From contig CAVPFC010000071.1 in assembly GCA_963703605.1 (NCBI GenBank), positions 1 to 64,000 of the forward strand: a stretch of 64,000 nucleotides of DNA, in the 5' to 3' direction. The notes below the pieces were generated by a model. The model did not search any database. It saw only the letters and a list, made by a program, of their open reading frames with translations, and had not been told where the DNA came from. Positions 50,797 through 57,881 of the stretch are shown piece after piece; position 1 is the stretch's first letter, and each line of letters opens with the position of its first letter. Made by a program: the position numbers and the translations under genes. Origin of the DNA: DASXKD01 sp963703605 (GTDB lineage Bacteria > Actinomycetota > Actinomycetes > Streptosporangiales > Streptosporangiaceae).

Positions 50797-51648
50797 TTAG
50801 CGAATCAGGCCAGCCAGCATGTCGCTGTACTCGCCGGGCCCGGCCGGGCGTGGCGGCGAGGAGAAGGTCAGCGGCGACCCGGGGCGGCTGACGCCGCTGG
50901 GCTGACGGGCCGCACCGGCCACCGGCCGGGAACTCGCCGGCCGGCTGGCCGGCCTGGTGCTGGCGGGCTTCGCGCTGGACGGCTTGGCGACGCTCATCTT
51001 CTTCGCCACGGTGCCGGTCTTGGCCGCACCGCGTGGCTTGATGGCGGTCGCGCTGGGCCGGGCGGTGCCGGTCCTGGGCTTGGCCGTCTTGGACTTGATG
51101 ACGGTCGTCGTGGGCTTGGCAGCCGTGGGCTTCGCCGAGGTCCGCGGCTTGGCGGCGGTCCGTGACTTGGCCGTGGCCGGCGACTTGGCCGTGGTCCGCG
51201 GCCTGGCGGAGGTGGCCTTGCGCGGCTTCGCCGTGGTCTTCCGCGCGGCCGCCTTCTTCGCCGTGGCGGGCTTCGGCGCGGCCGCGGGCTTGGCCGCGGA
51301 CATCGTCTTCGCGGCCGCCGTCAGTGCCTTGGCGGCGGTGGTCATGGCCTTGGTGGCCGCGTTCATCGCCTGGAGCGCCGTCGACATGGTCTTGGCTGAC
51401 GTGGTGGCCTTGGTGGCGGCCGAGGTCATCTTGGTCGCGGCCGAGGTGACCTTCGCCGCGGCCGACGAGACGGTGCGCGCGGCGGCGGCCGATGTTGGTG
51501 TGGTCTTGGCCGTGGCCGGCCTGGTGGTGGAGCGAGCCTTGGGCTTGCTCGTCACGCGCCGGGCCGTCCCGCTGGTGCGCGTCCGGGCGCGGGCGGTATT
51601 CGCCGGGCCGCGCCGAACGGGCTTACGGGCCGTGGATTGCAGAGGCAT
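50797..51648 (-). CDS. Histone H1-like Lys/Ala-rich protein
   Basis: 283 residues, almost all Ala, Lys, Thr, Ser, Pro and Arg. Residues 55-115 form long amphipathic helical repeats (SAATKMTSAATKATTSAKTM, TALQAMNAATKAMTTAAKAL), and 120-240 are (A/S)KP-type repeats as in H1 tails and Hc1-like bacterial proteins. A separate conserved-looking C-terminal end is GEYSDMLAGLIR. DNA compaction is likely; the helix repeat is unusual compared with mycobacterial HupB. The composition would allow slippage. Confidence 0.7.
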   Translation of the reverse strand: MPLQSTARKPVRRGPANTARARTRTSGTARRVTSKPKARSTTRPATAKTTPTSAAAARTVSSAAAKVTSAATKMTSAATKATTSAKTMSTALQAMNAATKAMTTAAKALTAAAKTMSAAKPAAAPKPATAKKAAARKTTAKPRKATSARPRTTAKSPATAKSRTAAKPRTSAKPTAAKPTTTVIKSKTAKPRTGTARPSATAIKPRGAAKTGTVAKKMSVAKPSSAKPASTRPASRPASSRPVAGAARQPSGVSRPGSPLTFSSPPRPAGPGEYSDMLAGLIR

Positions 51649-51870
51649 TGATCTCCCCCCGTAGTGATCAATTACGGGAGACGTATTCCACGATTGGCTG
51701 CCACTTACACCAGCATGGGCCCGGAAAAACCGCTAACCGGCCTTCAGCGAGGCTGTTCCGGAACAACAGAAAGTGTCATAGATGGCAAAACGGTGCAACA
51801 GGCCGCGCCGCCGGGAGGACGTGGACGGCGCGGCCCGCGCGATAAGGCGCCTTTCCCGGGCGGGCCCGGT
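51649..51870. other. Upstream region of the H1-like gene
   Basis: No gene seen. Contains moderately AT-rich sequence (51660-51790) where the H1-like gene's promoter should lie. Confidence 0.3.
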
Positions 51871-51910
51871 CAGGGACGCGCTGGCAAGCGCCTCCGCCAG
51901 CGCGTCCCTG
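51871..51910. terminator. Perfect 15-bp stem-loop
   Basis: CAGGGACGCGCTGGC at 51871-51885 is the exact reverse complement of 51896-51910, loop of 10 nt. It lies 52 bp after the stop of the arylsulfotransferase remnant (minus strand), so it probably terminates that transcript. Confidence 0.65.
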
Positions 51911-51961
51911 CGCCCAAAGCGTGCTGGCAGCCCCGGCAGTAGGCGGCCAGCGCCTTGGGTC

Positions 51962-52468
51962 CTATCCCCCGGCACCTCCCTCAGCCGTGCTGCGGGCGCC
52001 GCCGCCCGGGAACCGGGGCAGGCGGTAAGCGCGGTAGGTATTCACCCCGGCCGGGAACTCGGCGTTGAACTCCAGTTGCCCGGACGGGCCGAACTCCGAG
52101 AAGTAAGGCAGCGCCCCCCAGCCAACGAAGAGGTCGCCGTTGCGGGTTGTCTGGGCGTTGCCGGCAAACGCCGCGGACAGACCTTCCGGCTGGTCGTCCG
52201 ATTGCACCAGGGTGGCCGTTTTGTTCCACGGAACAAGTTGCACGCTGATCGCCCGGCTGTATGGCAGCAGCGGAGTGCCCGAGGGCTCGTTGCCAAAGAA
52301 CGTGTACTCGCCATGCCCGGCCGAGTCGGGATCGTGCTGCCAGGTGAAGATCTCGTTCGCGCTGCCGAGGAGGTGCCCCGCGTTGACGTGGAACCAGTCC
52401 CACGGCGTGCTGGGCGAGGCACGCAACGGCCGGCCCGGCATCAGGCGCGGAACCGAGCGTGTGTCCAT
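51962..52468 (-). pseudogene. Arylsulfotransferase (ASST) family, internally deleted remnant
   Basis: Reading from MDTRSVPRLMPGR: LRASPSTPWDWFHVNAGHL, then directly LGSANEIFTWQHDPDSAGHGEYTFFGNEPSG, LPYSRAISVQLVPWNKTATLV, NAQTTRNGDLFVGWGALPYFSEFGPSG and FNAEFPAGVNTYRAYRLP. These are the middle and last parts of actinomycete ASST beta-propellers. The N-terminal half is missing, and about 50 residues that normally lie between WFHVNA and NEIF (with the catalytic-side strand) are deleted. Not expected to be active. Confidence 0.75.
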
Positions 52469-52581
52469 GCGGGGACGTGACCTTTCACGAGAACAGCGGG
52501 GCAGGCCGTCCAGCGGACGGCCTGGCCGGGTCGTGGTCGCCCACGACCCGCCCACCGGCAGGTTAAACCAACTTCCTACTT

Positions 52582-52600
52582 TTTAGATAGGCTTACTTTA
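52582..52600. promoter_or_regulatory. Possible IdeR/DtxR iron box
   Basis: TTTAGATAGGCTTACTTTA matches the 19-bp consensus TTAGGTTAGGCTAACCTAA in 13 positions, with the core TAGGCTTAC kept. It lies in a sharp AT-rich island between the PfkB stop and the arylsulfotransferase remnant, about 115 bp upstream of the latter. Could be a leftover iron-regulated promoter. Confidence 0.4.
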
Positions 52601-52633
52601 AATATTCATCTGGCCGGCGCCTGGTGCCTGCCG

Positions 52634-53674
52634 TCAGCCCGGGGGCTGCGCTCCGCGCTCGGCGGGCCATGAACTCAGGAAACTGTCCAGTTCCGCGCGC
52701 GTGGGCCCGGTGGCGGGCCCGCGCCGGGTCACCGACAGCGCGGCCGCCGCGTTGGCCCGGCGCGCGGCGCCGGCCGGTGACGCCCCTGCGGCCAGCGCGG
52801 CGAGGAACGCGCCCGTGTGGGTGTCGCCGGCGCCGTTGGTGTCCACGGCGGCGACGCTGAAGCCGGGCACGTGCCGCGCCGGTTCGCCGCGCCGACCGAG
52901 CAGGCAGCCATCGGGCCCGGTCCGCACCAGGACACCCGCCCGCCCGGACCGCCGGGTCAGGTGCCGCAGCGCCTCTCGCGGATCCTGGGTACCGGTGAGC
53001 AGGGTGGCCTCCCGGGCGTTGCAGGTGAGCCAGTCGGCCCGGCCGAGCACGGGATCGAGCACGTCGCCGGGGAGGGACCCCACCAGCGGGCCGGGGTCGA
53101 AGACCATGATCTGGCCGTCAGCCAACCGCGGCAGCCAGCCGAGCAGCGCGGCCCGGTTGGCCGCGTGAACCAGCCCGTAGCCGGACAGGTAGACCGCGTC
53201 CCGCGGGCCCGGCCGGACGAGGTCAAGGTCGGCCGCGGTCAGCGTGGCCTCGGCCCCGGGGCTGGTCAGGAACGTCCGCTCCCCGGTCGCGTCCACGACG
53301 CTGATCACGAAACCCGTGTCGATGCCGGCCCTGGCGGGCCGCAGCACCTCAATGCCCTCGGCCGCGCACGCGGCCCGCGCCACCTCGCCGAACGGGCCGC
53401 TGCCGAGCAGCCCCGCGTAGCCCACCGGCAGGCCCTGCCGACGGGCCGCGGCCATCACGTTGAAGCCACCGCCCGCCGCGGTTTCCGTGCTGGTGGCCAG
53501 CACATCGCCGCCCGGCTCGGGGAGCGCCGGGACGGTCAGCACCACGTCCACGACCACGTTGCCGAGGTGGAGCAGCCGGGCGAACGGGCCGCTCTGCTCT
53601 CCCCGCCCCCGCGCAGTGCTCTCCCCGCCCCCGCGTTCCGCGCCCACCCCCGTCCTGCGCCCGCCCCCGCTCAT
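52634..53674 (-). CDS. PfkB/ribokinase-family carbohydrate or nucleoside kinase
   Basis: 346 residues. After a 30-residue Gly/Arg-rich extension made by DNA repeat B, the fold begins LLHLGNVVVDVVLTVPALPEPGGDVLA, with ETAAGGGFNVMAAARRQGLPVGYAGLLGSGPFG (PfkB motif 1). The C-terminal motif 2 VAAVDTNGAGDTHTGAFLAALAAG contains the anion-hole GAGD and catalytic Asp. It shares ATGA overlap with the ADP-ribosylglycohydrolase gene upstream. Phosphorylation of ribose or a riboside released by that enzyme is the likeliest role, by context. Confidence 0.92.
   Translation of the reverse strand: MSGGGRRTGVGAERGGGESTARGRGEQSGPFARLLHLGNVVVDVVLTVPALPEPGGDVLATSTETAAGGGFNVMAAARRQGLPVGYAGLLGSGPFGEVARAACAAEGIEVLRPARAGIDTGFVISVVDATGERTFLTSPGAEATLTAADLDLVRPGPRDAVYLSGYGLVHAANRAALLGWLPRLADGQIMVFDPGPLVGSLPGDVLDPVLGRADWLTCNAREATLLTGTQDPREALRHLTRRSGRAGVLVRTGPDGCLLGRRGEPARHVPGFSVAAVDTNGAGDTHTGAFLAALAAGASPAGAARRANAAAALSVTRRGPATGPTRAELDSFLSSWPAERGAQPPG
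53591..53652 (-). repeat. G-rich repeat, family B, copies at the PfkB start
   Basis: Two tandem units, each with CTCCCCGCCCCCGCG (plus-strand spelling) at about 53599 and 53621, the second followed by TTCCGCGCCCACCCCCG. Matches 54678-54718 and 59914-59954. Translated as the kinase's N-terminal extension (GAERGGGESTARGRGEQSG). Confidence 0.7.
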
Positions 53675-54759
53675 GGCGTACCGGCCCGCACCGCAAGCAG
53701 ATCGGCGGCCAGCGCGTCCAGGTCGAGGCCGTTGACGCTGGCCACGGTGTCCCGTGCCGCCTGCGGGAACGCCTGCACCCCGAGGCTGGCGCCGCAGATG
53801 GCGCCGGTCATCGCGGCGATCGTGTCGCAGTCGCCGCCGAGCGAGGCCGCGATCCGGCAGGCCAGCCACGGGTCGTCCGGGACCGCCGCGGCCACCGCGA
53901 ACGCGGCAGGCACCGATTCCTGGGTCGCCAGGCTGGTGCCCACCAGCCGGTACACCGTGTCGATGAGCTGATCCGGGCCGAGCCCGGCGGCCAGCCCGGC
54001 CGCCCAGCGGATCCGCGACGCCACGTCCGCCCCGGCGGCCCAGTGCCCGCGCTGAGCCGCGCTCGCCGCGGCGGAGCACGCCAGCCTGATGGCGCCGGGC
54101 AGCGCAACCCCGTCGATCCCCGCGCTGACCGCCGCGGCGACGGCCGCCGCGCCGGCCAGCGCGATCCCGGTGTTGTGGGTCACCCGGCTCGCGGCGACCA
54201 CCCGGTCGACCAGCAGGGGCAGGTCGCGCGAGGAGGTGGCGACGCCGACGGGGGTGACCCGCATGGCCGCGCCGTTGGTGACCCCGTACCGGCCCGCCTC
54301 GCCGGCGCTGGCCCCGGCGGCCAGCGCGGCCAGCGCACGCTTGCTGGACGGCCCGAGCAGATCGAGCGACCCGCGGGCGCGCATCGACTCCTCCCAGGCG
54401 AGCAGGCGGCGGCCCAGCTCGGCCGGATCGACCTCGCCGTCGCGCTCGACGATGAGCCGGGCCAGCAGCATCGCCTGCTCGGTGTCGTCGGTGATCGTCC
54501 CGGCCGCCAGCCCGGCCGCGAGCGGGTGCCCCGGCGGCCCGGGCCAGAACGTGCCGACAAGCGCCCCGTATCGCGCCACGACCTCGGCACGCGGCAGCGA
54601 CTGGGTCGGCATGCCGAGCGCGTCACCGATCGCCAGCCCGTACAGTGCCCCCGCCGCTCTGCCCTTCTCGCCCCCGCGCTCTGCTTCCCCCCGCCCCCGC
54701 GCTTCGCGCCCGCTCCGGGCGCCCGCCCCCGGCCGCGCCCACTGCTCTGATTCAGGCAT
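53671..54759 (-). CDS. ADP-ribosylglycohydrolase (DraG)-family protein
   Basis: 362 residues from MPESEQWARPGAG. The N-terminal 30 residues are the translated G-rich repeat. Then the family core: GALYGLAIGDALGMPTQSLPR, LAAGTITDDTEQAMLLARLIVE (TDDT metal ligands), AMRVTPVGVATSS, SRVTHNTGIALAGAAAVAAAVSAGIDG, and SLGGDCDTIAAMTGAICGASLG (GDCDT metal motif). The dinuclear magnesium site is complete. DraG relatives cleave N-glycosidic bonds of ADP-ribose or nucleosides. In an operon with a PfkB kinase, cysteine hydrolase and NCS1 permease, a nucleoside-cleaving role fits best. Confidence 0.92.
   Translation of the reverse strand: MPESEQWARPGAGARSGREARGRGEAERGGEKGRAAGALYGLAIGDALGMPTQSLPRAEVVARYGALVGTFWPGPPGHPLAAGLAAGTITDDTEQAMLLARLIVERDGEVDPAELGRRLLAWEESMRARGSLDLLGPSSKRALAALAAGASAGEAGRYGVTNGAAMRVTPVGVATSSRDLPLLVDRVVAASRVTHNTGIALAGAAAVAAAVSAGIDGVALPGAIRLACSAAASAAQRGHWAAGADVASRIRWAAGLAAGLGPDQLIDTVYRLVGTSLATQESVPAAFAVAAAVPDDPWLACRIAASLGGDCDTIAAMTGAICGASLGVQAFPQAARDTVASVNGLDLDALAADLLAVRAGTP
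54655..54718 (-). repeat. G-rich repeat, family B, in the ADP-ribosylglycohydrolase start
   Basis: A full unit at 54678-54718 (GCTCTGCTTCCCCCCGCCCC at its start, plus strand) and a partial unit before it. The reverse complement agrees with 59914-59954 over more than 30 bases. Encodes residues about 10-33 of the hydrolase. Confidence 0.75.
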
Positions 54760-54827
54760 TACGCCATTACCCCGCCCATCGTGCCCCAGCACTCACCCGG
54801 ATCCCCCGCTACCGGGGCGCGGGGGGC

Positions 54828-55403
54828 TCATCCGGCCGCGGGGGCCGCGGCGAGGGCGTCGGCGAGGGTGACGACTTCGACGAGCGGGCTGTAGAGCCGG
54901 AGGATGTCCAGGGCCTTGGCATGGCTCTGATCATCGACCCCGGCGCACGCGTCGGCGACCACGCGGACCGGGGTGCCGGCGTCGGCCGCGGCCACCGCCG
55001 TCGACAGCACGCAGCAGTCGGTCGAGACCCCGGCCAGCACGAGCGTTCCCGCGCCGGTCAGGCCCGCCAGTTCCGGGCCCCACTTGCTGAACGTGGTCGC
55101 GGCCAGCGTCGGGCCCGGCTCGCCCGCGAACTCGTCCACGAGCTCGTAGATCCGCGCGCCCGGCGGCTGGAGCGCGAACGGCCACTGCGCGTAGTAGGCG
55201 CGCCACGCCCCTGCCGGGACATCCGGGGCCACGAACCTGGTGAACGTCACCCTGGGCCGGAACGCCTCGACCAGCCGGGTGACCGGCCCGACGATCTCGG
55301 CGAACCGCGGGGCCAGCCACGGGCTGCCCGGCGCGGCGAACACCCGCTGCATGTCGATGACCGCGAGCCGGGCGGCCGGCGCCGTGCCCTGCTCAGCCGT
55401 CAT
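54828..55403 (-). CDS. Isochorismatase/nicotinamidase-family cysteine hydrolase
   Basis: 191 residues from MTAEQGTAPAARLAVIDMQ. The family triad is visible: Asp17 in LAVIDMQRVF, a Lys in TFSKWGPELAGL near 106, and the catalytic Cys in LVLAGVSTDCCVLSTAVAAADAG near 132, with the cis-peptide before it. Length is typical. Members hydrolyse nicotinamide or related amides. It lies 10 bp after the permease and 68 bp before the glycohydrolase, within one operon. Nicotinamide released from a riboside is a candidate substrate; this is inference. Confidence 0.88.
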   Translation of the reverse strand: MTAEQGTAPAARLAVIDMQRVFAAPGSPWLAPRFAEIVGPVTRLVEAFRPRVTFTRFVAPDVPAGAWRAYYAQWPFALQPPGARIYELVDEFAGEPGPTLAATTFSKWGPELAGLTGAGTLVLAGVSTDCCVLSTAVAAADAGTPVRVVADACAGVDDQSHAKALDILRLYSPLVEVVTLADALAAAPAAG

Positions 55404-55413
55404 GCCGGGGCCG

Positions 55414-56919
55414 TCATACCTGAGCGGCGGCGGGCTGGAGCGGCGCCGCCTCCTGCGCGTGGACCGCCGAGCGGCTGAACGCCCAGGTCGCGACCAGCCC
55501 GATGACCAGGGCCACCAGGACACCCAGGTTGGCGCCGGCCCAGGCGCCGGTCTTGCCGCCAAGCCCGAACGGGCCGAGCAGGTAGCCCTGCCACTTCAGC
55601 CAGCTTGCGCTGGTGTTGGTGACCAGGCCCCAGCCCAGCACGGTGCTGACCACGATCACCCCGGTCGGGAACCACCGGATGTCGCCGTACCGGCCCCGCC
55701 GGTCGTACAGGTCGGCCTCGGCGTAGTCCCGGTGCCGCATCCCGATGTCGGCCAGCATGATTCCGCACCAGGCCGCGATCGGCACGCCGAGCGTGATCAG
55801 GAAGCCCTCGAACTGGCCGACGAAGTTGTGCGCCACGAACACCACGTAGATCGCGCCGAGCGTCATAATCGTGCCGTCGATCAGCGCGGCGACGAACCGT
55901 GGCACCCGCAGGCCCAGGGTCAGCAGCGCCAGCCCGGACGAGTAGATGTCCAGCACCGAGCCGCCGATGAGGCCGAGCACGGCCACGACCACGAACGGGA
56001 CCAGGAACCAGGTGGGCAGCAGGTTGGCCAGGGCGCCGATGGGGTCGGCGCCGATCGCGTTGGACAGGCTCGTCGAGGAGCCGGCCAGCAGCAGGCCGAA
56101 GACGAACAGGAAGATCGGCGCGATGGCCGAGCCGAAGGTCGTCCAGCCGATAACGCCCGCACCGGAGGACCGGCGGGGCAGATATCGCGAGTAGTCGGCC
56201 GCGGCGTTGACCCAGCCGAGCCCGAACCCGGTCATCATGAACACCAGGGCGCCGATGAGCTCCTGCGCCGTGCCGCCGTGGATCGCGGCCACGGTGTGCC
56301 AGTGGATCTTGTCGACCACCAGGACGCCGAACATGACCGTCAGCACGGCGGTCACGATCGTGATGACCGTCTGCATCCGCATGATCAGGTCGAACCCCAT
56401 CACCCCGCCGAATACGGTCAGCGCCACCACGACGATCAGCGCGATCACCTTGGTCCCGGTGCCGCCGCCCCAGCCGAGGCGCTCGAAGACCGTCGCGGCA
56501 GCGAGCGTCGCGAGGATGACCAGCACGGTTTCCCACCCGACGGTGAGCAGCCACGAGATCAGCGAGGGGAGCTTGTTCCCGCGCACGCCGAAGGCCGCCC
56601 GGCCGAGCACCATGGTCGGCGCCGACCCGCGCTTGCCCGCGACCGCGATGAACCCGCACAGCAGGAACGAAATGATGATGCCGGCCAGGCCGACCACCAC
56701 CGCCTGCCAGAACGAGATGCCGAAGAAGAGGACGAACGCGCCGTAGCTCAGGCCGAGCACCGAGACGTTCGCGGCGAACCACGGCCAGAACAGGTCACGC
56801 GGTCTGCCCTTGCGCTCTTCGTCGGAGATGACGTTGATTCCGTTGGCCTCGATTTGCAGCGCGCGCGCTTCCGCCGGGCTGCCCGGGTCCGCGCCCTTGG
56901 CGCGCTGAGCGTGAGCCAT
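55414..56919 (-). CDS. NCS1-family nucleobase/nucleoside permease
   Basis: 501 residues, twelve membrane segments. EANGINVISDEERKGRPRDLFWPWFAANVSVLGLSYGAF is the typical NCS1 entry (PRDLFWPWFAAN), and VLGRAAFGVRGNKLPSLISWLLTVGWETVL, NAAADYSRYLPRRSSGAGVIGWTTFGS and GIMLADIGMRHRDY are the conserved substrate/sodium-site helices. Related to CodB/PucI-type carriers of cytosine, hydantoin, allantoin or nucleosides. First gene of the operon; the upstream gap holds the divergent promoter with the aldolase gene. Confidence 0.93.
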   Translation of the reverse strand: MAHAQRAKGADPGSPAEARALQIEANGINVISDEERKGRPRDLFWPWFAANVSVLGLSYGAFVLFFGISFWQAVVVGLAGIIISFLLCGFIAVAGKRGSAPTMVLGRAAFGVRGNKLPSLISWLLTVGWETVLVILATLAAATVFERLGWGGGTGTKVIALIVVVALTVFGGVMGFDLIMRMQTVITIVTAVLTVMFGVLVVDKIHWHTVAAIHGGTAQELIGALVFMMTGFGLGWVNAAADYSRYLPRRSSGAGVIGWTTFGSAIAPIFLFVFGLLLAGSSTSLSNAIGADPIGALANLLPTWFLVPFVVVAVLGLIGGSVLDIYSSGLALLTLGLRVPRFVAALIDGTIMTLGAIYVVFVAHNFVGQFEGFLITLGVPIAAWCGIMLADIGMRHRDYAEADLYDRRGRYGDIRWFPTGVIVVSTVLGWGLVTNTSASWLKWQGYLLGPFGLGGKTGAWAGANLGVLVALVIGLVATWAFSRSAVHAQEAAPLQPAAAQV

Positions 56920-57122
56920 CGCACATCCCTCCGTGCATCCTGCCCTCTCGCCTGGCTAGAACCGCTTTGGGCGGTCTGTGCATCCCAGCAGGGCTAGAAA
57001 CCTCGCCGATCGAAGTAATGGCGGATGTACATCAAATATCACGCGGCGGGCCTTGAGTCAGGTCCCGCTGTTCCCGCGGGCCGTAGCTGGGCACCAACTA
57101 CGCAAGAGGCCGGGGAGGGCGC
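56920..57122. promoter_or_regulatory. Divergent promoter region of permease and aldolase operons
   Basis: 203 bp. It contains a perfect 10-bp palindrome GATGTACATC at 57024-57033 beside AAATATCACG, and a small inverted repeat ACCGCTTTGGGCGGT at about 56962. One regulator could serve both operons, but none is encoded next to them. Confidence 0.4.
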
Positions 57123-57881
57123 GTGGGCGAAGACGCAGCGGCGGCGCGGCAGGGCGGCTTGACCCCGGCCGACCGCGAGGACCTGGTCGCGTACGCGCGC
57201 CGGATGGCCGGTGATGACCTGGGCCCGGGCACGTCCGGCAACCTCAGCGTGCGGCGCGGGGACATGGTCGCGATCACCCCGTCCGGGGTGCCCTACGGGC
57301 GGATGGGCCCGGCCGACATCTGCCTGGTCCGCCTGGCGGCCGGGGGTGGAAGGGCGGCGGCGGAGCCACCGCCCGGGGCGGGAGAAGAAGAGGCACCCGA
57401 GCCCGGCTTGCGGCCGTCCACGGAAACCCCGATGCACCTGGCCGTGTACCAGGCCACCGGCGCTGGTGCCATCGTGCACACCCACTCGCCGTACGTGGTG
57501 GCCCTGTCCACCGTGCTGGACGAGCTGCCGGCCGTGCACTACGCCATGGCGGACCTGGGCGGCGTGGTGCGTGTCGCGCCCTACGTCAGGTTCGGCACCC
57601 CGGAGCTGGCCAGCAACGCGGTCGCCGCGCTGGCGGGCCGCAGCGCGGTGATCCTGCGCAACCACGGCGCGCTCACCTGCGGGCCGGGCCTGGCGCGGGC
57701 CTACGACCGGGCCGTCACCCTGGAGTGGCTGGCCCGGGTGTACTGGTACGCGCGGCTCGCCGGGACCCCGCAGACGCTGAGCGAGGCGGCGCTCGCCGAG
57801 GTCGGCGAGGCCACCCGGGCGATACGGTACGGCGAGCAAGGCTCACTGCCATCGGAACGAGGAGGCCCGCCCGGTGACTGA
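57123..57881 (+). CDS. Class II aldolase/adducin-family protein with repeat insertion
   Basis: 252 residues with GTG start. AGDDLGPGTSGNLSVRRGDMVAITPSGVPYGRM is the substrate phosphate loop. MHLAVYQATGAGAIVHTHSPYVVALS carries the zinc His-x-His, and AVILRNHGALTCGPGLARAYDRAVTLEWLARVYWYA the third His. Between them, LAAGGGRAAAEPPPGAGEEEAPEPGLRP is an in-frame insertion matching DNA repeat A; it replaces a surface loop before the catalytic Glu/Thr of PSTETPMH. Fuculose- or ribulose-phosphate-like cleavage is likely. The stop region overlaps the P1 peptidase start. Confidence 0.9.
   Translation: MGEDAAAARQGGLTPADREDLVAYARRMAGDDLGPGTSGNLSVRRGDMVAITPSGVPYGRMGPADICLVRLAAGGGRAAAEPPPGAGEEEAPEPGLRPSTETPMHLAVYQATGAGAIVHTHSPYVVALSTVLDELPAVHYAMADLGGVVRVAPYVRFGTPELASNAVAALAGRSAVILRNHGALTCGPGLARAYDRAVTLEWLARVYWYARLAGTPQTLSEAALAEVGEATRAIRYGEQGSLPSERGGPPGD
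57343..57394 (+). repeat. G-rich coding repeat, family A, in the aldolase gene
   Basis: GGGGTGGAAGGGCGGCGGCG followed by GAGCC and GCCCGGGGCGGGAGAAGAAG. Nearly identical to the reverse complement of 47980-48030 and read in the same frame there (GGRAAAEP, PGAG). Confidence 0.75.

Noticed and set aside
55240..56997. 585-codon plus-strand frame
   Set aside because: Antisense of the NCS1 permease; His/Gln/Asp/Glu-rich nonsense typical of high-GC antisense frames.
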